Origin: Bacteroidales bacterium
Lineage (GTDB): Bacteria > Bacteroidota > Bacteroidia > Bacteroidales > GCA-2748055
NCBI GenBank assembly: GCA_029931975.1
Contig: JAOZQY010000012.1
Span: forward strand, 1-38,130
Direction of reading: 5' to 3'
Length of the DNA stretch: 38,130 nucleotides
This document shows, piece by piece, positions 23,539 through 32,760 of this stretch. Numbering within the stretch: position 1 is the first letter of the stretch; every line of letters begins with the position of its first letter. The position numbers and the translations under genes are program-made. The notes below the pieces were generated by a model that worked only from the letters and a program-made list of their open reading frames with translations, was not told the origin of the DNA and did no database searches.

Positions 23539-24291
23539 ATGATTGGTGCCGGGAATGTGTCTACCCACATTTCCCGGCATCTTCGTTCAGCAGGGCATCA
23601 GATTACCTGTGTTTATTCACGAACCCCTGAATCGGCCGGGCAGCTTGCTGAAGAATTGGATGTTCCTGGTACATCAAAGGTGGAAGAGGTCCCTGCAGAA
23701 GCTGATTTCTATATTCTGGCAGTACCCGACCGGGAAGTGATCCGGGTGGCAAAAAGTTTCAGTTTTACTTCAGGCACATGGCTTCATACCGCCGGGGCGC
23801 TTGCCATGGATGTATTCAAAGGGATATTTGAAAACTATGGGGTGCTTTACCCCCTGCAGAGTCTGAGTTCTGACAGGCCACTGGATGCTTCGAAGCTTCC
23901 CATACTTGTGGAGGGCTCGTCCCCGGAAGTGACAGATTCCATATTGAAATTACTTTCTAGGGTCTATGAGCAGGTCAGGGAGGTGGACTCTGAAACACGA
24001 CTGGCTATTCATATCGCTGCAGTATTCGCCAATAACTTCTCCACTCAGATGGTCCATATGGCAAAACAGATTCTTGTGAACAGGAACGTGGATCCAAAGG
24101 TGCTGGATCCTTTACTGGAGGAAACTTTTGAGAAGATAAAAGCCATGGGTACAGAAGACGCACGAACCGGTCCGGCCGTTCGTGGCGACAGGGAAACAAT
24201 GAATATACATAGAGAATTGTTGAAGGACCACCCTGAATGGGAGAAATTGTATACTTTTATAAGTCGGGAAATTGAAAGATCCCGGGAGTAG
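23539..24291 (+). CDS. DUF2520 Rossmann-fold protein
   Basis: A 250-residue NAD(P)-binding protein with an N-terminal Rossmann domain ([14 protein letters not shown]) and a C-terminal helical DUF2520 domain ([30 protein letters not shown]). The function is not established, though a reductase role is likely from the fold. The ATG at 23539 leaves the first beta strand unusually short; the in-frame codons just upstream encode R-I-V, typical of this family's first strand, but offer no ATG, GTG or TTG. It heads a co-directional string with kdsC, ubiA-like and maf genes. Confidence 0.85.
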   Translation: MIGAGNVSTHISRHLRSAGHQITCVYSRTPESAGQLAEELDVPGTSKVEEVPAEADFYILAVPDREVIRVAKSFSFTSGTWLHTAGALAMDVFKGIFENYGVLYPLQSLSSDRPLDASKLPILVEGSSPEVTDSILKLLSRVYEQVREVDSETRLAIHIAAVFANNFSTQMVHMAKQILVNRNVDPKVLDPLLEETFEKIKAMGTEDARTGPAVRGDRETMNIHRELLKDHPEWEKLYTFISREIERSRE

Positions 24292-24317
24292 TTTACCTCT
24301 GGAAGTTTAAAGATTGC

Positions 24318-24839
24318 ATGACAAATTTTAAAGAAGGATTACAGGAAGTAAGAGCTTTTGCATTTGATGTGGACGGTGTACTCAGTAACCCGGAAGTTTA
24401 CCTCCATCCCTCCGGGGAGATTATGCGTTCCATGAATACCAAGGATGGCTATGCCATGCATTATGCGGTAAAACAGGGCTATCCCATTGCCATCATTACA
24501 GGTGGCAATACCCAGTCGGTGGCTCAGCGTTTTAAAGGTCTCGGTATTACAGATATCTACCTGGCTTCTTCCTGCAAAATGGATGACTTTAAGGATTTTC
24601 TATTTAAATATGACCTGAAACCAGAGGAGGTACTCTATATGGGCGATGACCTACCTGATCTGGAAGTGATGAAGACAGTGGGCGTGCCATGCTGTCCGGC
24701 CGACGCTGTAGAAGAGGTGAAGTCGGTGGCCCACTATATTTCTTCTTTTAACGGAGGGAAAGGATGTGTCCGGGATGTGATGGAACAGGTACTTCGTCTG
24801 CATGGCCGCTGGAATAACGGAGAACCATTTACCTGGTAG
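24318..24839 (+). CDS. kdsC: 3-deoxy-D-manno-octulosonate 8-phosphate phosphatase (KdsC-like HAD)
   Basis: A 173-residue capless HAD phosphatase. Motif I is [11 protein letters not shown], motif II is [10 protein letters not shown] and motif IV is [12 protein letters not shown]; the [11 protein letters not shown] segment and [13 protein letters not shown] tail match KdsC. It makes KDO for lipopolysaccharide, which fits a Gram-negative organism. It is cytoplasmic. It lies 26 bases after the DUF2520 gene and 9 bases before the UbiA-like gene. Confidence 0.88.
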   Translation: MTNFKEGLQEVRAFAFDVDGVLSNPEVYLHPSGEIMRSMNTKDGYAMHYAVKQGYPIAIITGGNTQSVAQRFKGLGITDIYLASSCKMDDFKDFLFKYDLKPEEVLYMGDDLPDLEVMKTVGVPCCPADAVEEVKSVAHYISSFNGGKGCVRDVMEQVLRLHGRWNNGEPFTW

Positions 24840-24848
24840 ATAAAAACG

Positions 24849-25829
24849 ATGATTAAAAGGCTCCAATCCATATTCAGTCTGATCAGGTTTCCCAACCTGT
24901 TGATCATTGCTTTCACCCAATATGCCATGCGTTATCTGTTGATGGAACCTCTTCTTCCATCGGATACTTTTGAACTTCAGTTTGGTGATTTTCAGTTTGC
25001 CTTGCTGGTATTCTCCACCATGCTTATTGCAGCTGCCGGGTACATAATCAATGACTATTTTGATACACGGGCCGATCTGATTAATAAGCCGACGCGGGTT
25101 GTGGTGGGTGTGACCATCAGCCGCAAGGTGGCCATGATTCTTCATATGATCCTGAATGTTATTGGTGTGGGGATTGGTGTTTACCTTGCTTTTTATGTGG
25201 GGCTTCCCTCCCTGTCGCTGGTTTTTGTGATTGCAACCGGATTGCTATGGTTTTACTCCACCAACTATAAGAAGCAATTTCTGATCGGGAACCTGGCAGT
25301 GTCCTTTCTTACCGCTTTGGTTCCTTTGATGGTGGTGCTCTTCGAAATTCCACTGTTGAACAGAGAATATGGTGAGGTGATGATCCGCTATGATGCTGAT
25401 TTTAATTATCTGTTTGCCTGGGTAAGCGCCTTCAGTTTTTTCGCTTTTATTACCACCTTGATCAGGGAGATTATCAAGGATGCAGAGGATCTCGAGGGCG
25501 ATATGGCCTATGGAATGAAGACCCTGCCCATTATTCTTGGGAACTTCTGGACCAGATTTGTGGTGGTGACACTCATTGTCATTACCCTTGCAACACTGTT
25601 TTTTTTGTTGTTTAAATTCATATTTTTCTCGGTGGATCCGGTGGATTATATTTCGCTGGTCTATTTTATATTGTTTCTGCTACTACCCATGATTGCTCTG
25701 GTCGTCCAGGTGATAACAGCCAGTGGAAAACGAGGTTTCCATCGCGCCAGTATCCTGATAAAGCTGGTAATGATTTCAGGAATTCTTTATTCAGTGGTGG
25801 TGTTCTATCTACTTGGTTTTATGTATTAG
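24849..25829 (+). CDS. UbiA-family prenyltransferase
   Basis: A 326-residue integral membrane prenyltransferase with about nine hydrophobic segments. The first Asp-rich motif is NDYFDTRADLINKP and the second DAEDLEGDMAYGMKTLPI. Closest by character is the geranylgeranylglycerol-phosphate geranylgeranyltransferase-like group often annotated in Bacteroidetes, but menaquinone or heme side-chain transferases share the motifs, so the substrate is uncertain. It follows kdsC by 9 bases and precedes maf by 6. Confidence 0.87.
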   Translation: MIKRLQSIFSLIRFPNLLIIAFTQYAMRYLLMEPLLPSDTFELQFGDFQFALLVFSTMLIAAAGYIINDYFDTRADLINKPTRVVVGVTISRKVAMILHMILNVIGVGIGVYLAFYVGLPSLSLVFVIATGLLWFYSTNYKKQFLIGNLAVSFLTALVPLMVVLFEIPLLNREYGEVMIRYDADFNYLFAWVSAFSFFAFITTLIREIIKDAEDLEGDMAYGMKTLPIILGNFWTRFVVVTLIVITLATLFFLLFKFIFFSVDPVDYISLVYFILFLLLPMIALVVQVITASGKRGFHRASILIKLVMISGILYSVVVFYLLGFMY

Positions 25830-25835
25830 CGCTTT

Positions 25836-26426
25836 TTGGATCCTTTTAACTCATATGAAATATTACTGGCTTCCCAATCGCCAAGGAGGGCAGCCCTGAT
25901 GCAGGAACTGGGAATTCCCTTCCGGGTAGTGGAAACCGAACATGTTGATGAGGAATATCCCACTGATCTTTCAGCTGGAGCCATAGCGCGCTTTCTTGCC
26001 GAGCATAAGTCGGAGGTCTATACAAAGCCCCTGGAGCATAATCAGATCCTGCTTACAGCCGACACCATTGTGTGGCATAAGGAGAAGGAGCTGGGAAAAC
26101 CTGCCAGCAGGGAGGAAGCCATAGGGATGATCACGGCTCTTTCGGGCAATACCCACCAGGTATATACCGGGGTGTGTTTGCGTTCCGTTGCAGCAAGCTC
26201 TTCCTTTTTTTCGGTCACAGACGTTAGCTTTTCGAAGCTGGAAAGCCGGGAGATTGACCATTATGTGGACCAGTACAAGCCCTTCGATAAGGCGGGGGCC
26301 TATGGCATCCAGGAGTGGATCGGTCATATCGCTGTGGAGAAGATTGTGGGTAGCTATTTTAATGTGATGGGTCTTCCCGTACAGAAAGTATACAGTGAAT
26401 TGAAAAGATTTAGAAGTAATGAATAA
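25836..26426 (+). CDS. maf: Maf-like nucleoside triphosphate pyrophosphatase
   Basis: A 196-residue Maf/HAM1-type protein. Family marks are ILLASQSPRRAALMQELGIPF, ADTIVWHKEKELGKP, THQVYTGVCL and DKAGAYGIQEW, with the conserved Glu in HVDEEYP. Maf proteins hydrolyse non-canonical or pyrimidine NTPs. The start appears to be a TTG: the frame is closed by a stop just upstream (25827), and the next in-frame ATG lies beyond the conserved SQSPRR motif. Its last 8 bases overlap the following peptidase gene. Confidence 0.92.
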   Translation: MDPFNSYEILLASQSPRRAALMQELGIPFRVVETEHVDEEYPTDLSAGAIARFLAEHKSEVYTKPLEHNQILLTADTIVWHKEKELGKPASREEAIGMITALSGNTHQVYTGVCLRSVAASSSFFSVTDVSFSKLESREIDHYVDQYKPFDKAGAYGIQEWIGHIAVEKIVGSYFNVMGLPVQKVYSELKRFRSNE

Positions 26427-28584
26427 AAGCCAGATAGTTTCAAAGCGTGGTTTTATGTGGGTTCTGGTGCTGGTACTGGTGACTGCCGGCATGGTTAATG
26501 TGAGGGCCGATGAGGGTATGTGGATTCCCATGTTGCTGGAGAAATACAACGTTGAAGCCATGCAGGAAGCTGGCTTGAGACTTTCAGCCGAAGATATTTA
26601 CAGTATTAACCAGGATTGTCTGAAGGATGCCCTGGTGATCTTTGGCAGGGGCTGTACCGGGGAGATGATTTCAGCCGATGGACTCTTACTTACCAACCAT
26701 CATTGTGGTTATGGTGCCATTCAGCGACACAGTTCGATTGAGAATGACTACCTCACCCATGGATTCTGGGCCATGAGCAGGGAAGAGGAGCTTCCCAACG
26801 AGGGACTTACCGTAACCTATCTGCGCTATATGAAAGATGTTACCGAGGAGATGGCGGAGGTAATTGTCGGGGGGCAGGATCCGGGTGAGCTCGAAGAACA
26901 AATGAATCTCAATATGAGAAAGCTGATTGAAGCTGCCACCGAGGGAAGCCATTACAGTGCCATAATAAAACCCTTCTATTATGGGAATGCCTACTATATG
27001 TTCGTCTATGAAACATTTATCGATGTCAGGTTGGTGGGTGCACCCCCCGAGTCGATTGGTAATTTTGGTGCCGACCAGGATAACTGGATGTGGCCGCGGC
27101 ATACGGGCGATTTTTCCATGTTCAGGGTCTATGCCAATGAAGACAATGAGCCAGCTGCCTATGATCCTTCCAACCAGCCTTACAAACCCAGAAAACACCT
27201 GGAGATTGCAGCAGGGGGGATCGAAGAAGGCGACTTTACCATGGTCATGGGCTACCCGGGTTCCACCCAACAATATCTGTACTCTGCTGCCGTGCGCTCC
27301 ATGTTGGAAACTACCCTTCCTGCAAAGATTGATCTCCGTACCACCCGGCTGGAGATTATGGATCGCCACATGCGGGCCGATGATGTGGTCCGGATTCAGT
27401 ATGCCAGTAAATACCGTGGTGTGAGTAATGCCTGGAAGAAGTGGCAGGGAATTATCCTGGGACTGACACGGAACCATGCTGTTGAGGTGAAGCTGGAGGA
27501 GGAGGCACAGTTTGCTGCCTGGCTTGCGGCAGACGGTGAGCGCACCTTGAAATACGACGCAGTGCTGGATGAGTTTGACCGGCTCTATAAGGAGATGGGA
27601 CAGTATGAACTGGCTCTTGATATGATGAATGAATCAGTTTTATCCATAGAGCTTTTCAGACAGGCATCCCGCGTTGGCAGGATGATGACACAGGGGGCCT
27701 CCGTGGAACGGATTGAAGGACAGATGGCTGGATTCTATAAAGATTTCCACAGGCCAATTGACCAGGAAATTTGCGCAGCCATGCTGGAAGCCTATTTCAG
27801 CAGGATGTCAGCATCGTTTACTCCTGCTTTTGCTGAGGAAATCACAGGCAAGTACAAGGGTAGTTACAGCTCATATGCGGCGGCTCTCTACGACAAAAGT
27901 GTATTTGCCAGTCCCGAGAGCTTTGCAAAATTGATGGCTAAGTACAGCAAAGATGCTGCGAAAGCAAACAAATCCCTGGAGAAAGATCCGATTATGGTCG
28001 CTGTGAATCAGTTTACAGAGCTTTTTATGATGGAAGCGATTCCTGTATATGGGAAGCTGGAGGATGCCTTGCAAAGGAACTACAAGACCTATATGGCAGC
28101 ACTCCTGGAGAAGGAGCAGGACCATCTGCTCTATCCGGATGCCAATTTTACCATGCGCTTAACCTATGGAAAGGTTGACGGCTATAAACCCAGGGATGGT
28201 GTTGATTACCGTTACTATACAAACCTGTCGGGAATCATGGATAAGGGGACCGAGGGTTTTGTGGACTATACCATTCCGGATAAACTACGTGAGCTGTATG
28301 AAAGCAAAGATTTTGGGAAGTATGGGGTAAATGGAACGATGCCGGTCTGTTTTATCGCTTCCAACCACACCTCTGGTGGTAATTCCGGAAGTCCGGTGAT
28401 GGACGCAGATGGCCGGCTGATCGGGATCAATTTCGACCGTAACTGGGAAGGTACCATGAGCGATGTGCATTACGATCCTTCTCTCTGTCGCAATATATCA
28501 GTGGATATCCGTTACGTGCTCTTTATTATTGATAAGTTTGCCGGAGCAGAATACCTGCTCGACGAAATGGATATCCTATGGTAA
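26419..28584 (+). CDS. S46 family dipeptidyl peptidase, DPP11-like
   Basis: A 721-residue secreted or periplasmic serine dipeptidyl peptidase of family S46. A signal peptide covers about residues 1-30 (hydrophobic WVLVLVLVTAG). The catalytic triad region is visible: His in LLTNHHCGYGA, D231 in RHTGDFSMF and S656 in GGNSGSPVMD. Eighteen residues after the Ser lies R674 (NFDRNWEG). In DPP11 the Arg at this place confers preference for Asp/Glu at P1, while DPP7 has Gly. This points to peptide nutrition based on acidic dipeptides. Confidence 0.9.
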   Translation: MNKSQIVSKRGFMWVLVLVLVTAGMVNVRADEGMWIPMLLEKYNVEAMQEAGLRLSAEDIYSINQDCLKDALVIFGRGCTGEMISADGLLLTNHHCGYGAIQRHSSIENDYLTHGFWAMSREEELPNEGLTVTYLRYMKDVTEEMAEVIVGGQDPGELEEQMNLNMRKLIEAATEGSHYSAIIKPFYYGNAYYMFVYETFIDVRLVGAPPESIGNFGADQDNWMWPRHTGDFSMFRVYANEDNEPAAYDPSNQPYKPRKHLEIAAGGIEEGDFTMVMGYPGSTQQYLYSAAVRSMLETTLPAKIDLRTTRLEIMDRHMRADDVVRIQYASKYRGVSNAWKKWQGIILGLTRNHAVEVKLEEEAQFAAWLAADGERTLKYDAVLDEFDRLYKEMGQYELALDMMNESVLSIELFRQASRVGRMMTQGASVERIEGQMAGFYKDFHRPIDQEICAAMLEAYFSRMSASFTPAFAEEITGKYKGSYSSYAAALYDKSVFASPESFAKLMAKYSKDAAKANKSLEKDPIMVAVNQFTELFMMEAIPVYGKLEDALQRNYKTYMAALLEKEQDHLLYPDANFTMRLTYGKVDGYKPRDGVDYRYYTNLSGIMDKGTEGFVDYTIPDKLRELYESKDFGKYGVNGTMPVCFIASNHTSGGNSGSPVMDADGRLIGINFDRNWEGTMSDVHYDPSLCRNISVDIRYVLFIIDKFAGAEYLLDEMDILW

Positions 28585-28611
28585 TTCTCCTGGTTGATTA
28601 AGGCATCCGGA

Positions 28612-29517
28612 ATGGGAAATGATAACAGAAAAGGGGCACTCTATGCCGTCCTCACAGCTTCCATGTGGGGATTTATGGCCATCGTACTGAAGGTCATCAC
28701 CAGCGAGCTCTCCCCCGTAACCGTAGTCTGGTTTCGCTTCGCCATTGCCTTTGTGGTGCTGGGTACATGGACGCTGATTTTCAGAAGAAGTGATTTCAGG
28801 ATATTTCTTCGTCCCCCGTTTCTGTTGATCTTAACAGCTCTGTTCCTGGCATTGAACTATCTTGGATTTATCGCGGGAATAAAGTATGTCTCCCCCTCCA
28901 GTTCCCAGGTCTTTATTCAGATTGCACCAGTAAGCTTTGCGCTCTCTGGCATCATTATTTTCCGGGAACATGTCAACTGGAGGCATATTCTGGGATTTAT
29001 TCTTGTGCTGGCGGGTATTGGCTTGTTCTATTCGGAGCAGCTGCGGGAGCTTACAGCTACCGGAGAGCACTTTACCCGGGGAATGTTGTTGGTGTTGGGA
29101 GGCGGACTTTCCTGGGCTGTTTTTGCCACACTGCAGAAATCGCTTTTAACCAGGATCTCGCCCAATCAGCTGAACCTGTTTATCTATGGAGCCTGCGCCC
29201 TGGCCCTGGCTCCTCTGGTGAAGTTTGTCCAGTTGCAGGGAATGCCTGCGGCCCACTGGTACCTTCTCATTTACCTTGGGCTGAATACCGTCGTGGCTTA
29301 CGGTTCACTGGCCATGGCCATCAAACTCACCGAGGCCACCCGGGTGAGCGTGATCATTACGCTCAACCCCATTATTACCTTTGTGACCATGGCCATTCTT
29401 ACCAAAATGGAGGTAAGCTGGATGGATCCAGAAACCTTCTCCCTGCTAAGTCTTTTTGGTGCCCTGATGGTTCTAGGAGGAGCGATTACGGTCATCTATG
29501 CGGGGTGGAAGCGGTAA
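28612..29517 (+). CDS. EamA/DMT family transporter
   Basis: A 301-residue membrane protein with ten hydrophobic segments arranged as two EamA repeats (about 8-140 and 155-300). Typical parts are GALYAVLTASMWGFMAIVLK, ISPVSFALSGIIIFREHVNW and, in the second repeat, TRVSVIITLNPIITFVTMAIL. Such proteins export or import metabolites; the substrate is unknown. The ATG at 28612 is preferred over a TTG at 28594. It follows the peptidase gene by 27 bases. Confidence 0.87.
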   Translation: MGNDNRKGALYAVLTASMWGFMAIVLKVITSELSPVTVVWFRFAIAFVVLGTWTLIFRRSDFRIFLRPPFLLILTALFLALNYLGFIAGIKYVSPSSSQVFIQIAPVSFALSGIIIFREHVNWRHILGFILVLAGIGLFYSEQLRELTATGEHFTRGMLLVLGGGLSWAVFATLQKSLLTRISPNQLNLFIYGACALALAPLVKFVQLQGMPAAHWYLLIYLGLNTVVAYGSLAMAIKLTEATRVSVIITLNPIITFVTMAILTKMEVSWMDPETFSLLSLFGALMVLGGAITVIYAGWKR

Positions 29518-29573
29518 GATACCACATAGAAAGTAGTAGTTGTACCGGGCAGAAATCTCTGATCGATATAATA

Positions 29574-29605
29574 ATTGATTGGCTTTAATAAAGTTTGTAG
29601 ATTTG
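29574..29605 (+). promoter_or_regulatory. Candidate Bacteroidetes promoter for the RCC1 lipoprotein gene
   Basis: A TTG (29575-29577) and TAGATTTG (29598-29605) are separated by 20 bases, close to the Bacteroidetes -33/-7 arrangement (TTTG, then about 19 bases, then TAnnTTTG). Transcription would begin about 20 bases before the ATG at 29633. Confidence 0.45.
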
Positions 29606-29632
29606 AAATAATTCCGCTTCTGAACTGCAAAG

Positions 29633-30460
29633 ATGGCTCCTTTATCCAGAATAATATTTTCTAGCACTTTCCTGGCCATCCTGACCAGTATTGTATTGCA
29701 TTCGTGTACTAAAGATCAAATTCTTCCTGATGATGATTTCAAAATTGATACTGAAGATCATTTATTTGGAAAAATGAAGTCTGATTTTGGCACCCATGTC
29801 CTATTAAAACTTGATAGTACACTATGGATTTGGAGCTGGAATTTTTCTGGTCAATTAGGCACTGGCACTAATGAAAACAGCGACATTCCGCTTCAAGTTC
29901 CAATCACCGAAAAGATCGTTGACTTTGATATAGCTGCGGGGATGGTCACAGCCATTGATTGTATCGGCAATATTTGGTTTTGGGGAAGTGATATGCATTC
30001 AAGTATGATGTGGCCTGAAATTACATCTCCCATAAATTGCAGTTACTTAAATGGTGCTAAAGCTATCGGAAAAGTTTTTGATAAGCATAATATCCTCAGG
30101 GAGGATGGAACAGTCTGGGCCTGGGGGCGAAATAGTATTGGCCAATTGGGCGATGGAAGTTCTGAAGATCGTACAGTTCCTGTCCAGGTGAAGGGTTTGG
30201 ATCATATTGTTCAAATATCAGCAAATTATGACTTTAACCTTGCCTTAAGAGATGATGGAACGGTCTGGTTCTGGGGTTTTACCTGTGTATGGGATGAGCC
30301 ACATGATCCCATCGGTATTAATACTCCAGTGAAAATAGATAATTTGGATCAGGTGGTTTCGATCTTTGCAGATGCTACAAGTTTAGTGATGAAAGATGAT
30401 AACACGTACTGGTATTTTGATTGTGAGGACAGGAATCCCCAACTGGTCTCTTTTGAGTAA
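29633..30460 (+). CDS. RCC1-repeat lipoprotein
   Basis: A 275-residue protein with a lipoprotein signal peptide (hydrophobic stretch ending in a lipobox SIVLHSC, Cys about residue 24). It is followed by RCC1-type repeats, seen as WSWNFSGQLGTGTNENSDIPLQV, then a degenerate copy around IWFWGSD, a clear copy VWAWGRNSIGQLGDGSSEDRTVPVQV and VWFWGF. About four or five blades are present against seven in complete propellers, so it is short or partial. Its DNA looks more AT-rich than its neighbours, suggesting acquisition. It probably sits on the periplasmic or outer face; its function is unknown. Confidence 0.75.
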   Translation: MAPLSRIIFSSTFLAILTSIVLHSCTKDQILPDDDFKIDTEDHLFGKMKSDFGTHVLLKLDSTLWIWSWNFSGQLGTGTNENSDIPLQVPITEKIVDFDIAAGMVTAIDCIGNIWFWGSDMHSSMMWPEITSPINCSYLNGAKAIGKVFDKHNILREDGTVWAWGRNSIGQLGDGSSEDRTVPVQVKGLDHIVQISANYDFNLALRDDGTVWFWGFTCVWDEPHDPIGINTPVKIDNLDQVVSIFADATSLVMKDDNTYWYFDCEDRNPQLVSFE

Positions 30461-30580
30461 GGAATAGTCCCTGTAAGTTTTGGGCATGCATGTAATTTCA
30501 TCAGGTACTGAGGTCTGCACATACGATTCCTGGCTATATATGAGCCGTTCCGTGTTCCATTATTTGATTGCCCGGAGCTA

Positions 30581-30793
30581 TTACTCTTCCGTCTTCTTTT
30601 TAAATAGCCGCGAAGTGAAAAGCATGAAACAGCCAAACACCAGCATGATCAGGCCCGACAGGAGATTAATGTTGTAACCGAGCGATTGCTCATACATGGC
30701 AGTGTCGCCTTTGGTGACAAGTCCCAGTATGGTTAGAATCAGTCCAAAGATGGTGAACATTAATCCGATAGGTATTTTTATATCTAGTCCCAT
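30581..30793 (-). CDS. Small two-TM membrane protein next to symporter
   Basis: A 70-residue protein with two hydrophobic segments (residues about 8-28 and 43-62) and a basic, Lys-rich end (SRLFKKKTEE). Small proteins of this type often follow SSS symporters in Bacteroidetes (from memory, not checked). It begins 10 bases after the stop of the symporter gene, so it is in that operon. It could be an accessory subunit; nothing in the sequence proves that. Confidence 0.65.
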   Translation of the reverse strand: MGLDIKIPIGLMFTIFGLILTILGLVTKGDTAMYEQSLGYNINLLSGLIMLVFGCFMLFTSRLFKKKTEE

Positions 30794-30803
30794 AGTTGTT
30801 TTT

Positions 30804-32522
30804 TTACCAGAAGATTATACTTAATACAATAGCTATAGCGCCCACTATTATTGCAAGGAACTCAGGTTTCTGATACCAGTATTTGGAGTCGTCCTTGATT
30901 TTCGGGGTCAGTGAGTAGACCAGTCCCTTCAGCTCATCATCCGTTTTCAGTTTCTTGGTCAGCAGTGTAATAACCAAAGTGAGTATCAGGGCCGTTGAGA
31001 AGGCGTAGATGGCAGTCCAGAAGTTTTGGGCCATCTCGCTGGGATAGGTGTGAAGTAGTCCGAAAAATCCTCCTTTGACACCAATGGATCCGCCTGCAGG
31101 CAGGGTAAATCCATGATGGAGGGCTGCCGAAATGGTTCCGCCGATGAGTCCCCAGAAGGCAGCATGACCGGTGGTGCGTTTCCAGAACATCCCCAGCAGG
31201 AAGGCTGCAAACAGCGGGGCATTCACAAAGGCAAAGATCAACTGGAGGAAGTCCATCACATTGTTGAAGGACCTGGCTACATAGGCAGTCATGATACTTG
31301 CCAGCACACCCACCACGGTGGTCCATCTTCCCACTTTCAGGTAGTGTTTGTCGCTCTTGTCAGGCCTGATATAGGCCTGGTAGATATCGAAGGTAAATAC
31401 AGTATTGAATGCAGAGACATTTCCGGCCATGCCCGACATAAAGGAGGCCATCAGGGCAGTGATTCCCACTCCCAGCACCCCCATGGGCATGTACCGCATC
31501 AGCAATACCGGAATCACCTTATCGAAATCCTGGATATTGGTTCCGGCTTTCAGGGGAATATCCAGTTCCCCCATATTGGAGAGGGCCAATGCGATCATTC
31601 CGGGAATCACTACCAGAGCGGGCAGGAACATCTTTGGAAGGGCACCTATGAGTGGTGTTTTCCGGGCGGCCGACATGGAGCCGGCTGCCATAGCTCGCTG
31701 CACCACCAGGAAATTGGTGGTCCAGTACCCAAAGGAGAGTACAAAGCCAAGTCCCATAACTACCCCGAACCATTCAACGCCAAGCGGGTTGGCACCTGCA
31801 CTGCCGGTAAACTTCCAGGAGTGCATCATATTTTCGGGCAGGTTGGCTTTGATCCCTTCCCAGCCCCCGATCTCCTTCAGTCCAATAAAGACCAGTGGTG
31901 CGAAGCCGATAACAATCAGGAAGAACTGCAGCACCTCGTTATAGATCGCGGAGGTAAGTCCACCGAGTACCATATATACCAGTACAATTACCGCGGAGAC
32001 CATCAGGTAGAAATCAAACTCCCCGATATGAATCCCCATAATATTCCAGTCGATCTGTAGCGGCATGATCACCTGGGCCAGCAGCGCCAGTGCATACATG
32101 GATATACCCGAGGAGAAGACCGTCATGATGGCAAAGGCAAATGCGTTAAATCCCCTGGTCTTTTCATCAAAGCGCATCTTCAGGTATTCCGGAACCGAAC
32201 GTGCCTTGGAGCCGTAGTAAAAGGGCATCATAAAGATGGCCAGGAAGATCATGGCCGGAATGGCACCGATGAAGTAAAAGTGAACGGTCATCATCCCGTA
32301 CTTTGCTCCCGAGGCTGCCATCCCGATCATCTCGATGGCCCCCAGATTGGCCGAAATAAAGGCCAGACCTGTAACCCAGGCCGGAAGTGATCTGCCAGCC
32401 TCCAGGAAGGCAGAGGAGTCTTTCATGTATCTTTTCAGGGCCCAGCCTATTCCAAGAACAAAAATGAAATAGATAAGGATAATGGCCCAGTCGATTGTAC
32501 TCAGTGAAAAAGTAGTCTGCAT
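30804..32522 (-). CDS. Sodium/solute symporter (SSS/SLC5 family)
   Basis: A 572-residue membrane protein of the sodium:solute symporter family with about 14 hydrophobic segments. Family marks are SSAFLEAGRSLPAWVTGLAFISANLGAIE near the N-terminus and ALMASFMSGMAGNVSAFNTVFTFDIYQ in the middle. A sugar substrate is likely from the adjacent arabinose operon, with which it is divergent; the exact sugar is not readable. It forms an operon with the small membrane protein downstream. Confidence 0.88.
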   Translation of the reverse strand: MQTTFSLSTIDWAIILIYFIFVLGIGWALKRYMKDSSAFLEAGRSLPAWVTGLAFISANLGAIEMIGMAASGAKYGMMTVHFYFIGAIPAMIFLAIFMMPFYYGSKARSVPEYLKMRFDEKTRGFNAFAFAIMTVFSSGISMYALALLAQVIMPLQIDWNIMGIHIGEFDFYLMVSAVIVLVYMVLGGLTSAIYNEVLQFFLIVIGFAPLVFIGLKEIGGWEGIKANLPENMMHSWKFTGSAGANPLGVEWFGVVMGLGFVLSFGYWTTNFLVVQRAMAAGSMSAARKTPLIGALPKMFLPALVVIPGMIALALSNMGELDIPLKAGTNIQDFDKVIPVLLMRYMPMGVLGVGITALMASFMSGMAGNVSAFNTVFTFDIYQAYIRPDKSDKHYLKVGRWTTVVGVLASIMTAYVARSFNNVMDFLQLIFAFVNAPLFAAFLLGMFWKRTTGHAAFWGLIGGTISAALHHGFTLPAGGSIGVKGGFFGLLHTYPSEMAQNFWTAIYAFSTALILTLVITLLTKKLKTDDELKGLVYSLTPKIKDDSKYWYQKPEFLAIIVGAIAIVLSIIFW

Positions 32523-32527
32523 GCGAG

Positions 32528-32550
32528 TCAGTGTTGTTAGATGTCACTTA
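32528..32550. promoter_or_regulatory. Weak second copy of the arabinose operator-like palindrome
   Basis: TCAGTGT-N9-TCACTTA lies 6 to 28 bases upstream of the minus-strand symporter start. Its arms match six of seven bases of the TAAGTGT/ACACTTA arms at 32692-32712, but the spacer is 9 rather than 7 bases, so it is at best a degenerate site. Confidence 0.25.
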
Positions 32551-32675
32551 AAAAATACTAAAAGTAAGAACAAATAGCTTTCAGACAAACTACAAATGGA
32601 TTTTAGAATGTTTGACACTCCAGTTTTGCATCATCCATCTACAAATAGGATTCTTTCTAAATTATTTCTTTGCTC

Positions 32676-32712
32676 TTGACGCTTTCCAATATAAGTGTTA
32701 TACTTACACTTA
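32676..32712 (+). promoter_or_regulatory. Arabinose operon promoter with overlapping palindromic operator
   Basis: TTGACG (32676-32681) and TATACT (32699-32704) are 17 bases apart, a near-perfect -35/-10 pair of the common bacterial sigma-70 type. A 21-bp palindrome TAAGTGT-N7-ACACTTA (32692-32712) is centred on the -10 box, ideal for repression. It ends 48 bases before the symporter start. The AraR encoded two genes downstream is the most likely ligand-controlled repressor; this is inferred from position and symmetry. Confidence 0.6.
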
Positions 32713-32760
32713 AAACTAATCAGGAACTAGACACTATTTACCAGGCACTAATAAACTACC

